The notes under the pieces are model-generated. The model saw only the letters and a program-made list of their open reading frames with translations. It did no database searches and had not been told where the DNA came from. A stretch of DNA of 6,445 nucleotides from NCBI GenBank assembly GCA_903851455.1, contig CAINOM010000404.1, forward strand, positions 1 through 6,445, given 5' to 3'. Shown piece after piece: positions 6,398-6,445 of this stretch. Both the position numbers and the translations under genes were made by a program. The DNA is from an uncultured Bacteroidota bacterium. GTDB taxonomy: Bacteria > Bacteroidota > Bacteroidia > Chitinophagales > Chitinophagaceae. Each line of letters begins with the position of its first letter. Within the stretch, counting starts at the first letter, position 1.

Positions 6398-6445
6398 CAG
6401 GTCAATAGGCAATTTTAGCAATCATATAAAATAAACAATTCAAAC
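6398..6445. other. Upstream edge of the mnmH-selD operon
   Basis: These last 48 bases, AT-rich toward the edge, precede the preferred mnmH ATG and include the alternative TTG start (6421-6419). Part of the operon promoter may lie here, but the window ends too soon to place one. Confidence 0.4.

Overview
The window looks like ordinary chromosome from a member of the Bacteroidota, most likely Chitinophagaceae or a close relative. The PhoH, PurE, SelD and MnmH proteins all read like that group. None of the genes has a clear Shine-Dalgarno sequence, and there is one good match to the Bacteroidota -7 promoter element TAnnTTTG. The lineage call comes from remembered family resemblance, not from a search.

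Layout from left to right. (1) Positions 1-556, minus strand: the N-terminal half of a PhoH-family ATPase, running off the left edge and starting at TTG. (2) 557-720: a short gap. (3) 721-1176, minus: purE, N5-CAIR mutase of purine synthesis, with an Ala where the family usually has a conserved His. (4) 1177-1564: a divergent, AT-rich intergenic region with no gene I can recognise. (5) 1565-3433, plus: a 622-residue multi-pass membrane protein with a soluble C-terminal domain. It resembles GT-C-type glycosyltransferases but has no assigned function, and it is the least understood gene here. (6) 3464-4092, minus: a DUF1801 + YdeI/OmpD-associated (OmdA) protein split in two frames by a 5-bp tandem duplication. 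(7) 4133-5200, minus: selD, selenophosphate synthetase. (8) 5213-6397, minus: mnmH/selU, tRNA 2-selenouridine synthase.

The clearest functional unit is mnmH-selD, co-directional with a 12-bp gap. SelD makes selenophosphate, and MnmH uses it to replace sulfur with selenium at wobble uridine 34 of certain tRNAs. No selenocysteine-insertion genes (selA, selB, selC) are visible, so the window supports selenium use for tRNA modification but says nothing about Sec proteins. The broken DUF1801/OmdA locus follows selD on the same strand 40 bp downstream and may have its own promoter.

I see no CRISPR array, insertion sequence, phage gene, tRNA, rRNA or convincing riboswitch. I do not think the window holds a new multi-gene system. 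The items most worth a second look are the exact 5-bp duplication that breaks the DUF1801/OmdA gene, the orphan membrane protein, and the PurE active-site variation.
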